Assembly (NCBI GenBank): GCA_900550195.1
Contig: URRB01000021.1
Coordinates: 1-43,466, forward strand
Direction: 5' to 3'
Length of the DNA stretch: 43,466 nucleotides
Source of the DNA: an uncultured Collinsella sp.
GTDB taxonomy: Bacteria > Actinomycetota > Coriobacteriia > Coriobacteriales > Coriobacteriaceae
Position numbers and translations under genes: made by a program. Below, in pieces: positions 1 through 8,250 of this stretch. The stretch's first letter is position 1, and each line of letters begins with the position of its first letter. Under the pieces are notes generated by a model, which was not told the DNA's origin, searched no databases, and saw only the letters and a list, made by a program, of their open reading frames with translations.

Positions 1-5
1 CGAGC

Positions 6-30
6 CGGAGAGCACTTAATGTGCTCTCCG
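6..30. repeat. Short perfect hairpin at window edge
   Basis: Ten-base arms (6-15 and 21-30) are perfectly complementary around a TTAAT loop. It lies about 70 bases beyond the stop of the leftward manA gene. It could form part of that gene's 3' end, but no T-run follows in either direction, so I do not call it a terminator. The element may continue outside the window. Confidence 0.5.
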
Positions 31-102
31 TGCGAGCAGGACTGTCCGAGCAGGCGACCAAACCCCGCGCCCCGTCCCGGCGAGCGCTTGGGGACCGGTG
101 GC

Positions 103-1041
103 CTACAGGTGGCTGATGATCAGTTCCATCTTGCCTTCGAGGTCGATGGAGCTGACGGTGCTCGGGGCCAGCAGGTGGCTTCCCTTGTGGACGGGGTCGC
201 CGCAGACGGTGCCTTCGCCGTTGATGACCGACAGACACATGAAGGGCCAGCGCTGGTCGAGGGTTTTGCTGCCGTCGACGCGCACACGATCGACGGTGTA
301 GCAGGAGTTAGACTCGAGCTCGGTCACGCCGTTCACCTCGGGCGCGGTCACCGTGCCGTCGGTCGGAGCCTGGGCATCAAAGTCGATGCAGTCGAGGCTC
401 TGCTCAATGTGCAGTGGGCGCAGCTTGCCGTCGGTGCCGGGACGGTCGTAGTCGTACAGGCGATACGTCACGTCGCTCGACTGCTGCGTCTCCAAAATGA
501 GCGTGCCGGTCTTGATGGCGTGCACGGTACCGGAATCAATCTGGAAAAAGTCGCCCTTGTGGATCGGCAGTACGTTGAGCATGTCGTCCCAGCGGCCGTC
601 CTCGATCATCTGCGCGGCCTCGGCGCGGTCGTGCGCGCGCTGGCCGACAATGATCGTGGCACCGGGCTCGCAGTCCAGCACATACCAGCACTCGGTTTTG
701 CCCAGGCTGCCGTTCTCGTGCTTGGCGGCGTACTCGTCGTTGGGATGAATCTGGATCGAAAGGTCGTCCTTGGCGTCCAGAATCTTAATGAGCAGTGGGA
801 ACTCCTTGCCCTCGCAGTTGCCAAAGAGCTCGCGGTGCTCGGCCCACAGCCACGACAGCGTGTGGCCTGCATACGGGCCTTCCGCAATCTGGCAGTCGCC
901 GTTGGGGTGGGCCGAGATGGCCCAGCACTCACCGATGGGTCCATCGGGAATGTCGTAGCCAAATACGGTTTCGAGCTGGCGACCGCCCCAGATCTTCTCG
1001 TGGAAGATCGGCGTCAGCTTAATCAAATCGGACATGTTCAT
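103..1041 (-). CDS. manA: Mannose-6-phosphate isomerase, class I
   Basis: This 312-residue cytoplasmic enzyme should interconvert mannose 6-phosphate and fructose 6-phosphate. The N-terminus (FHEKIWGG), the cupin zinc-site block around IQIHPNDEYA, and the later GTVHAI and ETQQSSD segments are characteristic of the short class I ManA of Gram-positive bacteria. Its length fits that group (about 310-320 residues). The gene lies 68 bases downstream of a GntR regulator on the same strand and is probably cotranscribed with it. The opposite strand carries a beta-glucoside operon, so this enzyme may feed another sugar of the same glycan into glycolysis. The ATG at 1041 is favoured; a second in-frame ATG lies two codons later. 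Confidence 0.93.
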   Translation of the reverse strand: MNMSDLIKLTPIFHEKIWGGRQLETVFGYDIPDGPIGECWAISAHPNGDCQIAEGPYAGHTLSWLWAEHRELFGNCEGKEFPLLIKILDAKDDLSIQIHPNDEYAAKHENGSLGKTECWYVLDCEPGATIIVGQRAHDRAEAAQMIEDGRWDDMLNVLPIHKGDFFQIDSGTVHAIKTGTLILETQQSSDVTYRLYDYDRPGTDGKLRPLHIEQSLDCIDFDAQAPTDGTVTAPEVNGVTELESNSCYTVDRVRVDGSKTLDQRWPFMCLSVINGEGTVCGDPVHKGSHLLAPSTVSSIDLEGKMELIISHL

Positions 1042-1109
1042 ACCCCCATTGTGTTGCGCGGGCGCTGCACAAAACAGCTCAAAGCGAGCGCCCGGATGAC
1101 TACAAAAAC

Positions 1110-1829
1110 CTATGCCAACGTTACGTTGTGCAACTCAAAGCGGTCGCCAACGTTGCGCGAGACCGAATACTCAAAGGCGGCGCCGCTGTCCAAAAAGCCA
1201 ATCTGGGTGAGCTCGAGCAGGGGAGAGCCAGGCTTGGTGTCCAAGCGCTCGGCTTCTTCCTCGGTTGCTGCCACGGCGCGAATGGTACGGTGGAAGCTCG
1301 AAATCTTCAGCCCACATTGCTCGCGGATGAAGTGGTAGACCGATCCGTACAGGTCCTTCTTTTTAAGGCCTGGAATCAGCTCGAGGGGCATGTAGGTGTA
1401 CTCGATAACGATGGGCTTCTCATCGGCCTGACGCACGCGCACGATGTGATAGGCAAAGTCATCCTCGGCAATTCCCAGCTGGGCTGCGATGTCCGCTGGT
1501 GGATTAACAATCGAGAAATCGTAGACCACCGAGGTCACCTTCTCCCCGCGGTGCTCATACGAAAAGCCCTGGGCACGGTCGTTTTTGCCCTGGAAAAACG
1601 CCTGACCGGGAAGTCCCGCCGTGTCCTTAACGTAGGTACCCGATCCGCGTCGGCTGGTAATAAGACCTTCCTCGGTGATTTGCTCGATAGCTCGTTTGAC
1701 GGTGATTTTGGAAACGCTATAGAGCTCGCAGAACTCAACGACGGTGGGAAGCTTGTCGCCCGGTTTAAGAGTGCCATCCTCGATGCTTCGACGAATATCT
1801 GCAGCTATCGCCTCGTATTTGGGAATCAT
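1110..1829 (-). CDS. GntR/HutC-family transcriptional regulator (HTH plus UTRA)
   Basis: A 239-residue repressor-like protein with an N-terminal winged helix (residues about 1-70, with KLPTVVEFCELYSVSKITVK as recognition region and GSGTYVKD wing) and a C-terminal UTRA ligand-binding domain ending in FEYSVSRNVGDRFEL. UTRA domains of this family usually bind phosphorylated sugars. I chose the ATG at 1829 because AAGGAGG lies at ideal spacing before it; an upstream in-frame ATG adds 11 residues without a better site. It lies directly upstream of manA and is divergent from the GH1/PTS operon, so it most likely controls both. The ligand is unknown; a beta-glucoside 6-phosphate is an inference from context. 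Confidence 0.9.
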   Translation of the reverse strand: MIPKYEAIAADIRRSIEDGTLKPGDKLPTVVEFCELYSVSKITVKRAIEQITEEGLITSRRGSGTYVKDTAGLPGQAFFQGKNDRAQGFSYEHRGEKVTSVVYDFSIVNPPADIAAQLGIAEDDFAYHIVRVRQADEKPIVIEYTYMPLELIPGLKKKDLYGSVYHFIREQCGLKISSFHRTIRAVAATEEEAERLDTKPGSPLLELTQIGFLDSGAAFEYSVSRNVGDRFELHNVTLA

Positions 1830-2132
1830 TGAACCTCCTTTCCGACATATATCAATACGCAAGTAAGTATAACCCTTAACAAGGCACCCATATAACCTTT
1901 ATCTAAGAAGCTCGAGAAAGAAAAAAGAAAAAGACGCTTTACTTTTAGAATTAGAGCGCTATAGTTTAAGCAACGAACGGAATCTTTCCGCAGAACAGGA
2001 TCGACCGTTTGGGGACGGTTTTGTTTTGGCGGGTTGGATATCGGTATGACCGGTGCGCGCCCGCGCCGGATAACCTGCCAAAGCAAACCCGTCTCCAACC
2101 GGAAGCTCTAGAACACGAAAGCGAGGACTTTG
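1830..2132. promoter_or_regulatory. Divergent regulatory region between gntR and the GH1 gene
   Basis: This 303-base gap is AT-rich on the gntR side. On the plus strand TTTACT (1938-1943), a 16-base spacer and TATAGT (1960-1965) make a plausible promoter for the GH1 operon. On the minus strand TATACT near 1876 could serve gntR. The right part (2011-2096) is filled by a long inverted repeat described separately, which would lie in the 5' leader of the GH1 transcript. I could not identify a clear palindromic GntR operator. Confidence 0.5.
2011..2096. repeat. Long imperfect inverted repeat, intergenic repeat family A
   Basis: Two 25-base arms (2011-2035 and 2072-2096) are inverted copies with four mismatches, carrying the core TGTTTTGGCGGGTT on the left and AACCTGCCAAAGCAAACC on the right. 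The 36-base centre also contains GC-rich self-complementary sequence. The right arm matches 21 of 24 positions of a segment at 5951-5974, so this is a repeated sequence and not an incidental hairpin. It lies in the predicted leader of the GH1 gene. Confidence 0.75.
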
Positions 2133-3533
2133 ATGGCACAGTATCAGTTGCCCAACGACTTCTTCTTTGGCGCTGCTATGTCCGGCCCGCAGACTGAGGG
2201 TCAGTGGAACCAGGGCGGTAAGCTCGAGAACCTGTGGGATACCTGGTCCATCCAGGATCTGGGCTCGTTCTACAACTGCGTTGGCTCTTACGCCGGCAAT
2301 GACTTTATGGCCAAGTACCAGGAAGACCTTCGCATTTTGAAGGACTTGGGCCTGGATACCTATCGCACTTCCATCCAGTGGAGCCGTCTGCTCGATGCCG
2401 ACGGCAACCTCAACGAGGAAGGCGCCGCGTGGTATCACGAGTTGTTCCGCGCCTCTCGCGAAGCCGGCCTGGAGCCGTTTGTCAACTTGTACCACTTTGA
2501 CATGCCCACCTACCTTTTTAACCGTGGCGGCTGGGAGAGCCGTGAGGTTGTCGAGGCTTACGCACATTACGCCGACGTCGCCTTCCACGAGTTTGGCCAG
2601 GAGATCAAGTACTGGTTCACCTTTAACGAGCCCATCGTCGAGCCCGAGCAGCGCTATCAGGAGGGCGTGTGGTTCCCGCAACTCCACGACTTCAACCGTG
2701 CTCGCACCGTGCAGTATCACATCTCGCTGGCACATGCGCTGGCCGTGGCCAACTATCGTAAGGCCTATGACGAGGGCGCCGTTCGCGCTGATGCCAAGAT
2801 CGGCATGATCAACTGCTTTACCCCGGTCTACACCAAGGAGAACCCCAGCGAGGCAGACCTCGAGGCTGTGCGTATGACCAGCGGCATCAACAATCGCTGG
2901 TGGCTCGACCTTATTACCAAGGGCGAGCTTCCTGCCGACGTGCTCGACAGCCTGGCCGAGGGCGGCGTTAAGCTCCCGTTCCGCGCCGGCGACCAAGAGA
3001 TCCTCAAGCAGGGTGTTGTCGACTGGCTAGGCTGCAACTACTACCACCCCACGCGTGTTCAGGCGCCGGCGAGCAAGGTCGACCAGTACGGCCTGCCGCA
3101 CTTTGCCGACGAGTACGTATGGCCCGACGCCGTTATGAACGAGAGCCGCGGCTGGGAGATCTACCCGCAGGGCCTCTACGACTTTGGCATGGACTGCGCT
3201 AAGAACTACCCCGATCTTGAGTGGTTCGTTTCCGAGAACGGCATCGGCATCATGGACGAATACAAGAACCGTGACGCCGAAGGAACCATCCAGGATGACT
3301 ACCGCGTCGACTTTGTACGTCAGCACCTGGAGTGGGTGGCCAAGGCCATCGACGAGGGCGCCAAGTGCCGCGGATACCATTATTGGGCCGTCATCGATAA
3401 CTGGTCTTGGGCCAATGCCTTTAAGAATCGCTATGGCTTTGTCGAGGTCGATCTGATGGATGGCTATAAGCGCCGTCTTAAGAAGTCGGCGGCCTGGCTC
3501 AAACAGGTCGCCACGACCCACGTGGTTGATTAG
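2133..3533 (+). CDS. Glycoside hydrolase family 1, 6-phospho-beta-glucosidase
   Basis: A 466-residue cytoplasmic GH1 enzyme expected to hydrolyse beta-glucoside 6-phosphates delivered by the PTS. The acid/base glutamate is in FTFNEP (about residue 168) and the nucleophile glutamate in FVSENGIG (about residue 370). Near the C-terminus WSWANAFKNRYG keeps the Ser, Lys and Tyr that bind the sugar phosphate in 6-phospho-beta-glycosidases, which separates it from plain beta-glucosidases. ATG at 2133 is preferred, with GCGAGGA upstream; a TTG one codon earlier is possible. Three lactose/cellobiose PTS genes follow. Specificity between gluco and galacto substrates cannot be settled by eye. Confidence 0.92.
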   Translation: MAQYQLPNDFFFGAAMSGPQTEGQWNQGGKLENLWDTWSIQDLGSFYNCVGSYAGNDFMAKYQEDLRILKDLGLDTYRTSIQWSRLLDADGNLNEEGAAWYHELFRASREAGLEPFVNLYHFDMPTYLFNRGGWESREVVEAYAHYADVAFHEFGQEIKYWFTFNEPIVEPEQRYQEGVWFPQLHDFNRARTVQYHISLAHALAVANYRKAYDEGAVRADAKIGMINCFTPVYTKENPSEADLEAVRMTSGINNRWWLDLITKGELPADVLDSLAEGGVKLPFRAGDQEILKQGVVDWLGCNYYHPTRVQAPASKVDQYGLPHFADEYVWPDAVMNESRGWEIYPQGLYDFGMDCAKNYPDLEWFVSENGIGIMDEYKNRDAEGTIQDDYRVDFVRQHLEWVAKAIDEGAKCRGYHYWAVIDNWSWANAFKNRYGFVEVDLMDGYKRRLKKSAAWLKQVATTHVVD

Positions 3534-3652
3534 CGACCGGACGAACGTCCAGACCGCGCGCCGCCGCGCGCAACACATGGCACATCTGGTGGCAGAGGGC
3601 GACAGACCACCGTGCGCATAGGAAAGGCCGGATTTGAAAGTTAGGAGCAATC

Positions 3653-4996
3653 ATGGCCAGTGACAACGGAAAGAGCTTCCTCGACAAGTTTGCCGAGGTC
3701 TCTGCGAAGGTGGGAAACCAGGTTCACCTGCGTTCCCTGCGTGACGCCTTCGCGACCATCACGCCGCTCTATATCCTTGCGGGTATCGCGGTTCTTATTA
3801 ACAACGTCGTGTTCCCTCTGTTCCCGCTCGATGCGGCGGGCCTTGCCAACCTTCAGACGTGGGGTTCGGCGATTACGCTGGGCACCCTCAACGTCTCTGC
3901 CATTATCTTGGCCGGATTGATTGGCTACAGCCTCGCTAAGAACAAGCGCTTCGATAATCCGCTTGCTTGCATGGTCGTCGCTATCTCTGCCTTCGTCATC
4001 ATGATGCCGCAGCAGATCACCGCCACGCTTGCCGCCACGAGCCCACTGCTCACCGACAAGATCACCTCCGCCGAGGTCACGGGCGCCCTTTCGACTGCCA
4101 ACACCGGCACCAACGGTCTGTTCTCGGCTATTATCATCGCCCTGCTTTCCGTCTCGCTCTTCATCAAGATTTCTGGCGTCGAGAAGCTCAAGGTTAAGCT
4201 GGGCGAGGGCGTGCCTCCCGCGGTCTCCAACTCCTTCAACGTCATGATTCCGATGCTGCTTAACCTCGCGGTCTTCGCTCTTGCCGCAGCCCTGCTCGCC
4301 GTGTGCGCCGGCACCGATCTGTGCACCATCATCTCCACGTGCATCTCCAACCCGCTCAAGAGCATCATGAACGCTGGTCCGTGGGCTGTTATCCTCATCT
4401 ACACCCTTGCTAACCTGCTGTTCTGCGTCGGTATTCACCAGTCCACCATCTCTGGCGCTACCGTCGAGCCGATCCTGACCATGCTCATCGTCGACAACAT
4501 GGCTACCTTTGCCGCCGGTGGCACCATCCAGCCCGATCACTACATGAACATGCAGATCGTTAACAGCTTCGCCCTCATCGGCGGCTCGGGCTGCACCCTC
4601 ATGCTCCTGCTCGACACGCTCCTGTTCTCCAAGAACAAGGCTTCCGAGACCGTTTCCAAGATGGCTATCCTGCCTGGTCTGTTCAACATCAACGAGCCGG
4701 TTATCTACGGTTACCCCATCGTGTACAACCTGCCGCTCATGATCCCGTTCGTTCTTCTTCCCGATCTGTTCATCGGCATCACCTATGGCCTTACCTGCGC
4801 AGGCATCATCAGCCCCTGCATCGCCCAGGTGCCCTGGACCATGCCTCCCGTCATCAATGCCCTGCTCGCTACGGGCTTTGACTGGCGCGCCGGCGTGTGG
4901 CAGGCTATCGAGATTGTCATTGGCATGGCCGTCTACCTGCCCTTTATGAAGATTTCCGAGAAGGCAATCGCCAAGCAGGAGGCTTTCGCCGAGTAG
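3653..4996 (+). CDS. PTS lactose/cellobiose-family EIIC permease
   Basis: A 447-residue integral membrane protein that should translocate a beta-glucoside or similar disaccharide while it is phosphorylated by the partner EIIB. Multiple hydrophobic spans are visible from about residue 35. The family signatures GIHQSTISGATVEPIL (about residues 262-277) and NINEPVIYGYP (about 342-352) are intact, and the length is usual. The ATG at 3653 follows TTAGGAG. It lies 119 bases after the GH1 gene and upstream of genes for free-standing EIIB and EIIA, so this PTS has separate subunits. The substrate is inferred from the GH1 neighbour only. Confidence 0.94.
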   Translation: MASDNGKSFLDKFAEVSAKVGNQVHLRSLRDAFATITPLYILAGIAVLINNVVFPLFPLDAAGLANLQTWGSAITLGTLNVSAIILAGLIGYSLAKNKRFDNPLACMVVAISAFVIMMPQQITATLAATSPLLTDKITSAEVTGALSTANTGTNGLFSAIIIALLSVSLFIKISGVEKLKVKLGEGVPPAVSNSFNVMIPMLLNLAVFALAAALLAVCAGTDLCTIISTCISNPLKSIMNAGPWAVILIYTLANLLFCVGIHQSTISGATVEPILTMLIVDNMATFAAGGTIQPDHYMNMQIVNSFALIGGSGCTLMLLLDTLLFSKNKASETVSKMAILPGLFNINEPVIYGYPIVYNLPLMIPFVLLPDLFIGITYGLTCAGIISPCIAQVPWTMPPVINALLATGFDWRAGVWQAIEIVIGMAVYLPFMKISEKAIAKQEAFAE

Positions 4997-5025
4997 AACG
5001 CCTAACGTTCGTCCCTTTCACCTTT

Positions 5026-5056
5026 GCGGGCGCCGGTACGCGGTGCCGGTGCCCGC
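5026..5056 (+). other. Stable intergenic hairpin between EIIC and EIIB genes
   Basis: Arms 5026-5036 and 5046-5056 form an 11-bp GC-rich stem with one G-U pair and a nine-base loop. No T-run follows, so it looks less like a terminator than a processing or mRNA-stabilising structure. It could let EIIC and EIIB/EIIA transcripts accumulate to different levels. The role is inference. Confidence 0.5.
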
Positions 5057-5157
5057 AGCTCTCTCCCTTGTGTAAAGATGCAGGGGGGTGGGCACAATAG
5101 CCGCAAGGAATAAAACCAGTTGTCGTCTGCGCGCCGCGCAGTTATAAGGAGGAAACC

Positions 5158-5460
5158 ATGAAGAAGATCATGCTCTGCTGCAATGCCGGTATGTCCACGA
5201 GCCTGCTGGTCCAGAAGATGCAGGCCGAGGTTGCAAACCGTGGTCTGGATATTGAGGTCGAGGCTCGTCCCATGAACGAGGCCCACGATCACCTGGACGA
5301 GTGCGACATGTTGCTGCTTGGTCCGCAGATCGGCTACACCAAGGGCGATTTTGAGAAGGAGGCCGCCGGCCGCTTCCCGGTCGAGGTTATCAACATGGTC
5401 GACTACGGCCGCATGAACGCTGCCGGCATCATCGACCACTGCGTCAGCGTGATGGGCTAG
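5158..5460 (+). CDS. PTS lactose/cellobiose-family EIIB
   Basis: A 100-residue cytoplasmic phosphocarrier that passes phosphate from EIIA to the incoming sugar. The phosphorylatable cysteine lies in the N-terminal loop CCNAGMSTSLL (residues 7-17), the classic P-loop-like EIIB motif of the lactose/cellobiose family, and length is normal for a free EIIB. The start follows AAGGAGGAAACC. The EIIA gene begins immediately after its stop. It works with the EIIC at 3653; the 161-base gap between them contains a strong hairpin. Confidence 0.94.
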   Translation: MKKIMLCCNAGMSTSLLVQKMQAEVANRGLDIEVEARPMNEAHDHLDECDMLLLGPQIGYTKGDFEKEAAGRFPVEVINMVDYGRMNAAGIIDHCVSVMG

Positions 5461-5469
5461 GTGCTCTGC

Positions 5470-5802
5470 ATGGAGGATATGAACGAACTGCAGATGACCT
5501 GCTTTGAGATCATCAGCTACGTCGGTACCGCCAAGAGCATGTACATCAATGCCGTGCAAAAGGCCAAGGAGGGCGATTTTGACGCCGCCGAGGAGCTTAT
5601 CAAGCAGGGCGACGAGGCCTATAACGGTGGCCACGATGTTCACATGGGGCTTCTGAAGAAGGAGGCCAACGGCGAGCGTAACGGCGAGGCCCCGTTGATT
5701 TTGCTGCATGCCGAGGACCAGATGGCCGGCACCGAGACCATGCGCGTCATGGCGACGGAGCTCATCGAGGTTCACAAGCAGCTGCAGGCACTTCAGGCCT
5801 AG
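5470..5802 (+). CDS. PTS lactose/cellobiose-family EIIA
   Basis: A 110-residue all-helical phosphocarrier that takes phosphate from HPr. The active-site histidine sits in LLHAEDQM (about residue 78), matching the HAQDHL segment of LacF/CelC-type EIIA with Gln in place of the second His. The start is uncertain: GTG at 5461, ATG at 5470 and ATG at 5479 are all in frame, and GGAGG lies only two bases before the last. I list 5470 as a compromise. It follows EIIB directly and is closed by a strong terminator at 5861-5898, which ends the operon. Confidence 0.88.
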   Translation: MEDMNELQMTCFEIISYVGTAKSMYINAVQKAKEGDFDAAEELIKQGDEAYNGGHDVHMGLLKKEANGERNGEAPLILLHAEDQMAGTETMRVMATELIEVHKQLQALQA

Positions 5803-5860
5803 TCGGCGTTATCGCCGCGATGGGCCGTGCGGTCCAACAGACAACATAGTCCCTTTGACG

Positions 5861-5898
5861 GGCGCCGGGAGCCTCCGCCTCCCGGCGCCTTTATTTTT
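5861..5898 (+). terminator. Rho-independent terminator of the beta-glucoside PTS operon
   Basis: A ten-base perfect stem (5861-5870 with 5880-5889, GGCGCCGGGA arm) closes over a short loop and is followed by TTTATTTTT. It lies 58 bases after the EIIA stop and cleanly separates this operon from glucokinase. Confidence 0.9.
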
Positions 5899-5948
5899 GG
5901 GGATGGTCTTGCGCGGCCTGTTGGGCAGCCAATTGCGTTACCCCAGAT

Positions 5949-5989
5949 AAAACCTGCCAAAACAAACCTGTCCCTTTTTGGTAGGTTTT
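5949..5989. repeat. Hairpin carrying a copy of intergenic repeat family A
   Basis: A 14-base stem (5949-5962 with 5976-5989; one G-U pair) encloses a 13-base loop, and T residues follow on the plus strand. The segment 5951-5974 matches the right arm of the repeat at 2011-2096 at 21 of 24 positions. The two therefore bracket the GH1-PTS operon. It may act as a second terminator or as part of the glucokinase leader. Confidence 0.7.
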
Positions 5990-6043
5990 TGCCTTGAGAG
6001 CGGTACCATACAGGCAATGTTTAAACGAGAAAGGTGGGCTCCC

Positions 6044-6997
6044 ATGGAACCTAAGCAGTACTACATCGGCATCGACGTCGGCGGCACTTCGGTTAAGGAG
6101 GGCCTGTTCGACGAGGACGGCAACCTGCTTGCCAAGGCCAGCGTGCCCACGCCTCCTATCGTTGACGCCGCGGGCTTTGCCGCGGTGACCGAGGCTATCG
6201 ACCAGGTGGTCGCCAAGGCACAGATTCCGCGTGCCTTTGTGGCGGGCATTGGCCTGGCCGTTCCGTGTCCCATCCCGGCGTCGGGCGATGCCAAGGTCAA
6301 GGCCAACATTGCCATTAACCTGCCCGAGCTGAGGGTCGCCATTCAGAAGCACTGCCCCGATGCGGTCGTTAAGTATGAGAACGATGCCAACGCCGCTGCC
6401 ATGGGCGAGGCCTGGCTCGGTTCTGCCAAGGGCGTGCAGAACGTGGTGATGGTCACCATCGGTACCGGCGTGGGCGGCGGCGTTATCGTTAACGGCGACG
6501 TGGTATCGGGCGTTGTGGGCGCCGGCGGCGAGATTGGCCACATGTGCCTGAACCCGGCCGAGGAGCGCACCTGCGGCTGTGGCGGCCATGGCCATCTGGA
6601 GCAGTATTCCAGCGCCACCGGCGTGGTGAGCAACTACCTTGCCGAGTGCAAGAAGGCGGGCGTCGAGCCCATTGAGCTCACCGGCCCCTCCGATTCCAAG
6701 GACGTGTTCCAGGCCTGCCGCGAGGGCGACAAGCTCGCGCTGGCCGCAGCCGACACCATGGCCGACTACCTTGGCCGCGCCCTGGCGCTTATCGCCAACG
6801 TGGTCGACCCCGAGATGTTCCTGATCGGTGGCGGCGCGTCCGCTTCGGCCGATGTTTATCTCGACAAGGTTCGCGAGCACTTTAAGCAGTACGCGCTCTC
6901 TGCCTCGCGCGAGACGCCCATTAAGGTCGCTTCGCTCGGAAACGACGCCGGCATCATCGGTGCCGCCTACGTAGCCCTGCGCGCCGCCGGTAAATAG
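6044..6997 (+). CDS. ROK-family glucokinase
   Basis: A 317-residue sugar kinase expected to phosphorylate free glucose with ATP. The phosphate-binding motif GIDVGGTSVKEG is at the N-terminus; the sugar-binding ENDANAAAMGE and GTGVGGGVI segments and the ROK signature lie in the middle. The zinc motif reads CGCGGHGHLE, with His where the family consensus has the last Cys. The ATG at 6044 is chosen because GAAAGG precedes it at good spacing; longer in-frame starts lack one. It would capture the non-phosphorylated glucose released by the GH1 enzyme upstream. Other hexose specificity cannot be excluded. Confidence 0.9.
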   Translation: MEPKQYYIGIDVGGTSVKEGLFDEDGNLLAKASVPTPPIVDAAGFAAVTEAIDQVVAKAQIPRAFVAGIGLAVPCPIPASGDAKVKANIAINLPELRVAIQKHCPDAVVKYENDANAAAMGEAWLGSAKGVQNVVMVTIGTGVGGGVIVNGDVVSGVVGAGGEIGHMCLNPAEERTCGCGGHGHLEQYSSATGVVSNYLAECKKAGVEPIELTGPSDSKDVFQACREGDKLALAAADTMADYLGRALALIANVVDPEMFLIGGGASASADVYLDKVREHFKQYALSASRETPIKVASLGNDAGIIGAAYVALRAAGK

Positions 6998-7129
6998 CTG
7001 GTGCAAGGGGGGCAGACTTCGCTCCAACACTTGCCCCAAAATATGCCGTGGCCCTTCCGTCTGCGAAGGCTCGGCATCGGCGTGCTACCATAGCTACGTC
7101 CAAGTACACATATCAAGTGGAGGATATCC

Positions 7130-8053
7130 ATGGCAAACGTTCTTGTCTTTGGTCACCAGAACCCCGATAACGACGCCATCATGAGTGCCGTCGTCCTGTC
7201 CCAGCTGCTCAACCAGGTTGAGTATGCCGGCAACACCTACGAGGCTTGCGCTCTGGGCCAGCTTCCGGCTGAGTCCGCCAAGCTGCTTGCCGACGCCGGC
7301 ATCGCCGAGCCTCGCGTGATTGATTCCGTCGAGGCCGGTCAGCTCGTCGTTCTCACCGACCACAACGAGTCCGCCCAGTCCGTCGCCGGCCTTAAGGACG
7401 CCACGGTCTTTGGCGTCGTCGACCATCACCGCATCGGCGATTTCGAGACCGCCGGCCCGCTGCACTACATCTGCCTGCCCTGGGGCTCCAGCTGCACCAT
7501 CGTCACCAAGCTCGCCGGCGTGCTCGGCGTTGAGCTTTCCGACGTCCAGGCCAAGCTGCTGCTCTCGGCCATGATGACCGACACGCTCATGCTCAAGAGC
7601 CCCACCACCACCGATGTCGACCGCGCCGTCGCCGCCAAGCTCGGCGAACAGGTGGGCGTCGACCCGGTTAAGTTTGGCATGGAGGTCTTCCTCACCCGTC
7701 CGTCCGGCTCCTTCACCGCAGCCGAGATGGTCGGCAACGACATCAAGATGTTCGAGCCCGCCGGCAAGAAGCTGCTCATCGGCCAGTACGAGACTGTCGA
7801 CAAGACCCGCGCACTCGGCATGATCGACGAGATTCGCGAGGCCATGCGCGCCTACGCCGCCGAGAAGGGTGCCGACGGCATTGTCCTGTGCATCACCGAC
7901 ATCATGGAGGAGGGCTCGCAGGTCCTGCTCGAGGGCGAGACCGAGGCTGCTCAGAAGGGCCTGGGCATTGCCGACGAGCACGACGGCGTCTGGATGCCGG
8001 GCGTCCTCTCCCGTAAGAAGCAGGTCGCTGCCCCCATCATGGCCGCCTGCTAG
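7130..8053 (+). CDS. ppaC: Manganese-dependent inorganic pyrophosphatase (family II)
   Basis: A 307-residue DHH-superfamily enzyme that hydrolyses pyrophosphate to phosphate and pulls biosynthetic reactions forward. Metal-binding motifs FGHQNPDNDA (residues 6-15), LTDHNE and the DHH motif in VVDHHRIGDFE are present, followed by a DHHA2-type C-terminal domain ending in SRKKQVAAPI. Its length is typical of family II. The ATG follows TGGAGGATATCC. It appears monocistronic, with a strong terminator at 8073-8112. No regulatory CBS or DRTGG insert is present. Confidence 0.96.
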   Translation: MANVLVFGHQNPDNDAIMSAVVLSQLLNQVEYAGNTYEACALGQLPAESAKLLADAGIAEPRVIDSVEAGQLVVLTDHNESAQSVAGLKDATVFGVVDHHRIGDFETAGPLHYICLPWGSSCTIVTKLAGVLGVELSDVQAKLLLSAMMTDTLMLKSPTTTDVDRAVAAKLGEQVGVDPVKFGMEVFLTRPSGSFTAAEMVGNDIKMFEPAGKKLLIGQYETVDKTRALGMIDEIREAMRAYAAEKGADGIVLCITDIMEEGSQVLLEGETEAAQKGLGIADEHDGVWMPGVLSRKKQVAAPIMAAC

Positions 8054-8072
8054 GTTTAGTTGACTAAACGCC

Positions 8073-8112
8073 ACGACCGGATCGCGGACGCCCCGCGCTC
8101 CGGTCGTTTTTT
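8073..8112 (+). terminator. Rho-independent terminator of ppaC
   Basis: A stem of nine base pairs (8073-8081 with 8099-8107) continues inward through a second GC stem and is followed by TTTTTT. A small perfect hairpin, GTTTAGT/ACTAAAC at 8054-8069, precedes it directly after the stop codon. Confidence 0.92.
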
Positions 8113-8139
8113 GTGCACGGCGCCGCGTCGTCTCTTGGA

Positions 8140-8250
8140 CAGGCGTGCCCGTGCCGTTGAGCAAATAATGTTCAACCTGTGGTTCCGCTTTTCGGCCACG
8201 CCTGCGTGCTTGTCGTGCAGGGTAGGCTAGATGCAAGCGTAATACGTTAG
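8140..8250 (+). ncRNA. Candidate structured leader RNA upstream of nhaA
   Basis: The sequence folds by eye as a multi-branched element. CAGGCGTG (8140-8147) pairs perfectly with CACGCCTG (8197-8204). Inside it GTTGAGCA (8156-8163) pairs with TGTTCAAC (8169-8176) with one mismatch, and CCG/CGG near 8185-8195 form a third helix. A terminator-like hairpin with six T follows at 8251-8287, 33 bases before the nhaA start. This is the layout of a transcriptional riboswitch, but I cannot match it to a named class and no promoter is obvious between the ppaC terminator and the first helix. Confidence 0.45.

Noticed and set aside
19..1338. Long plus-strand frame opposite manA and gntR
   Set aside because: It is the antisense shadow of two clear minus-strand genes; the translation is low-complexity Ala/Gly/Val-rich with no family features.
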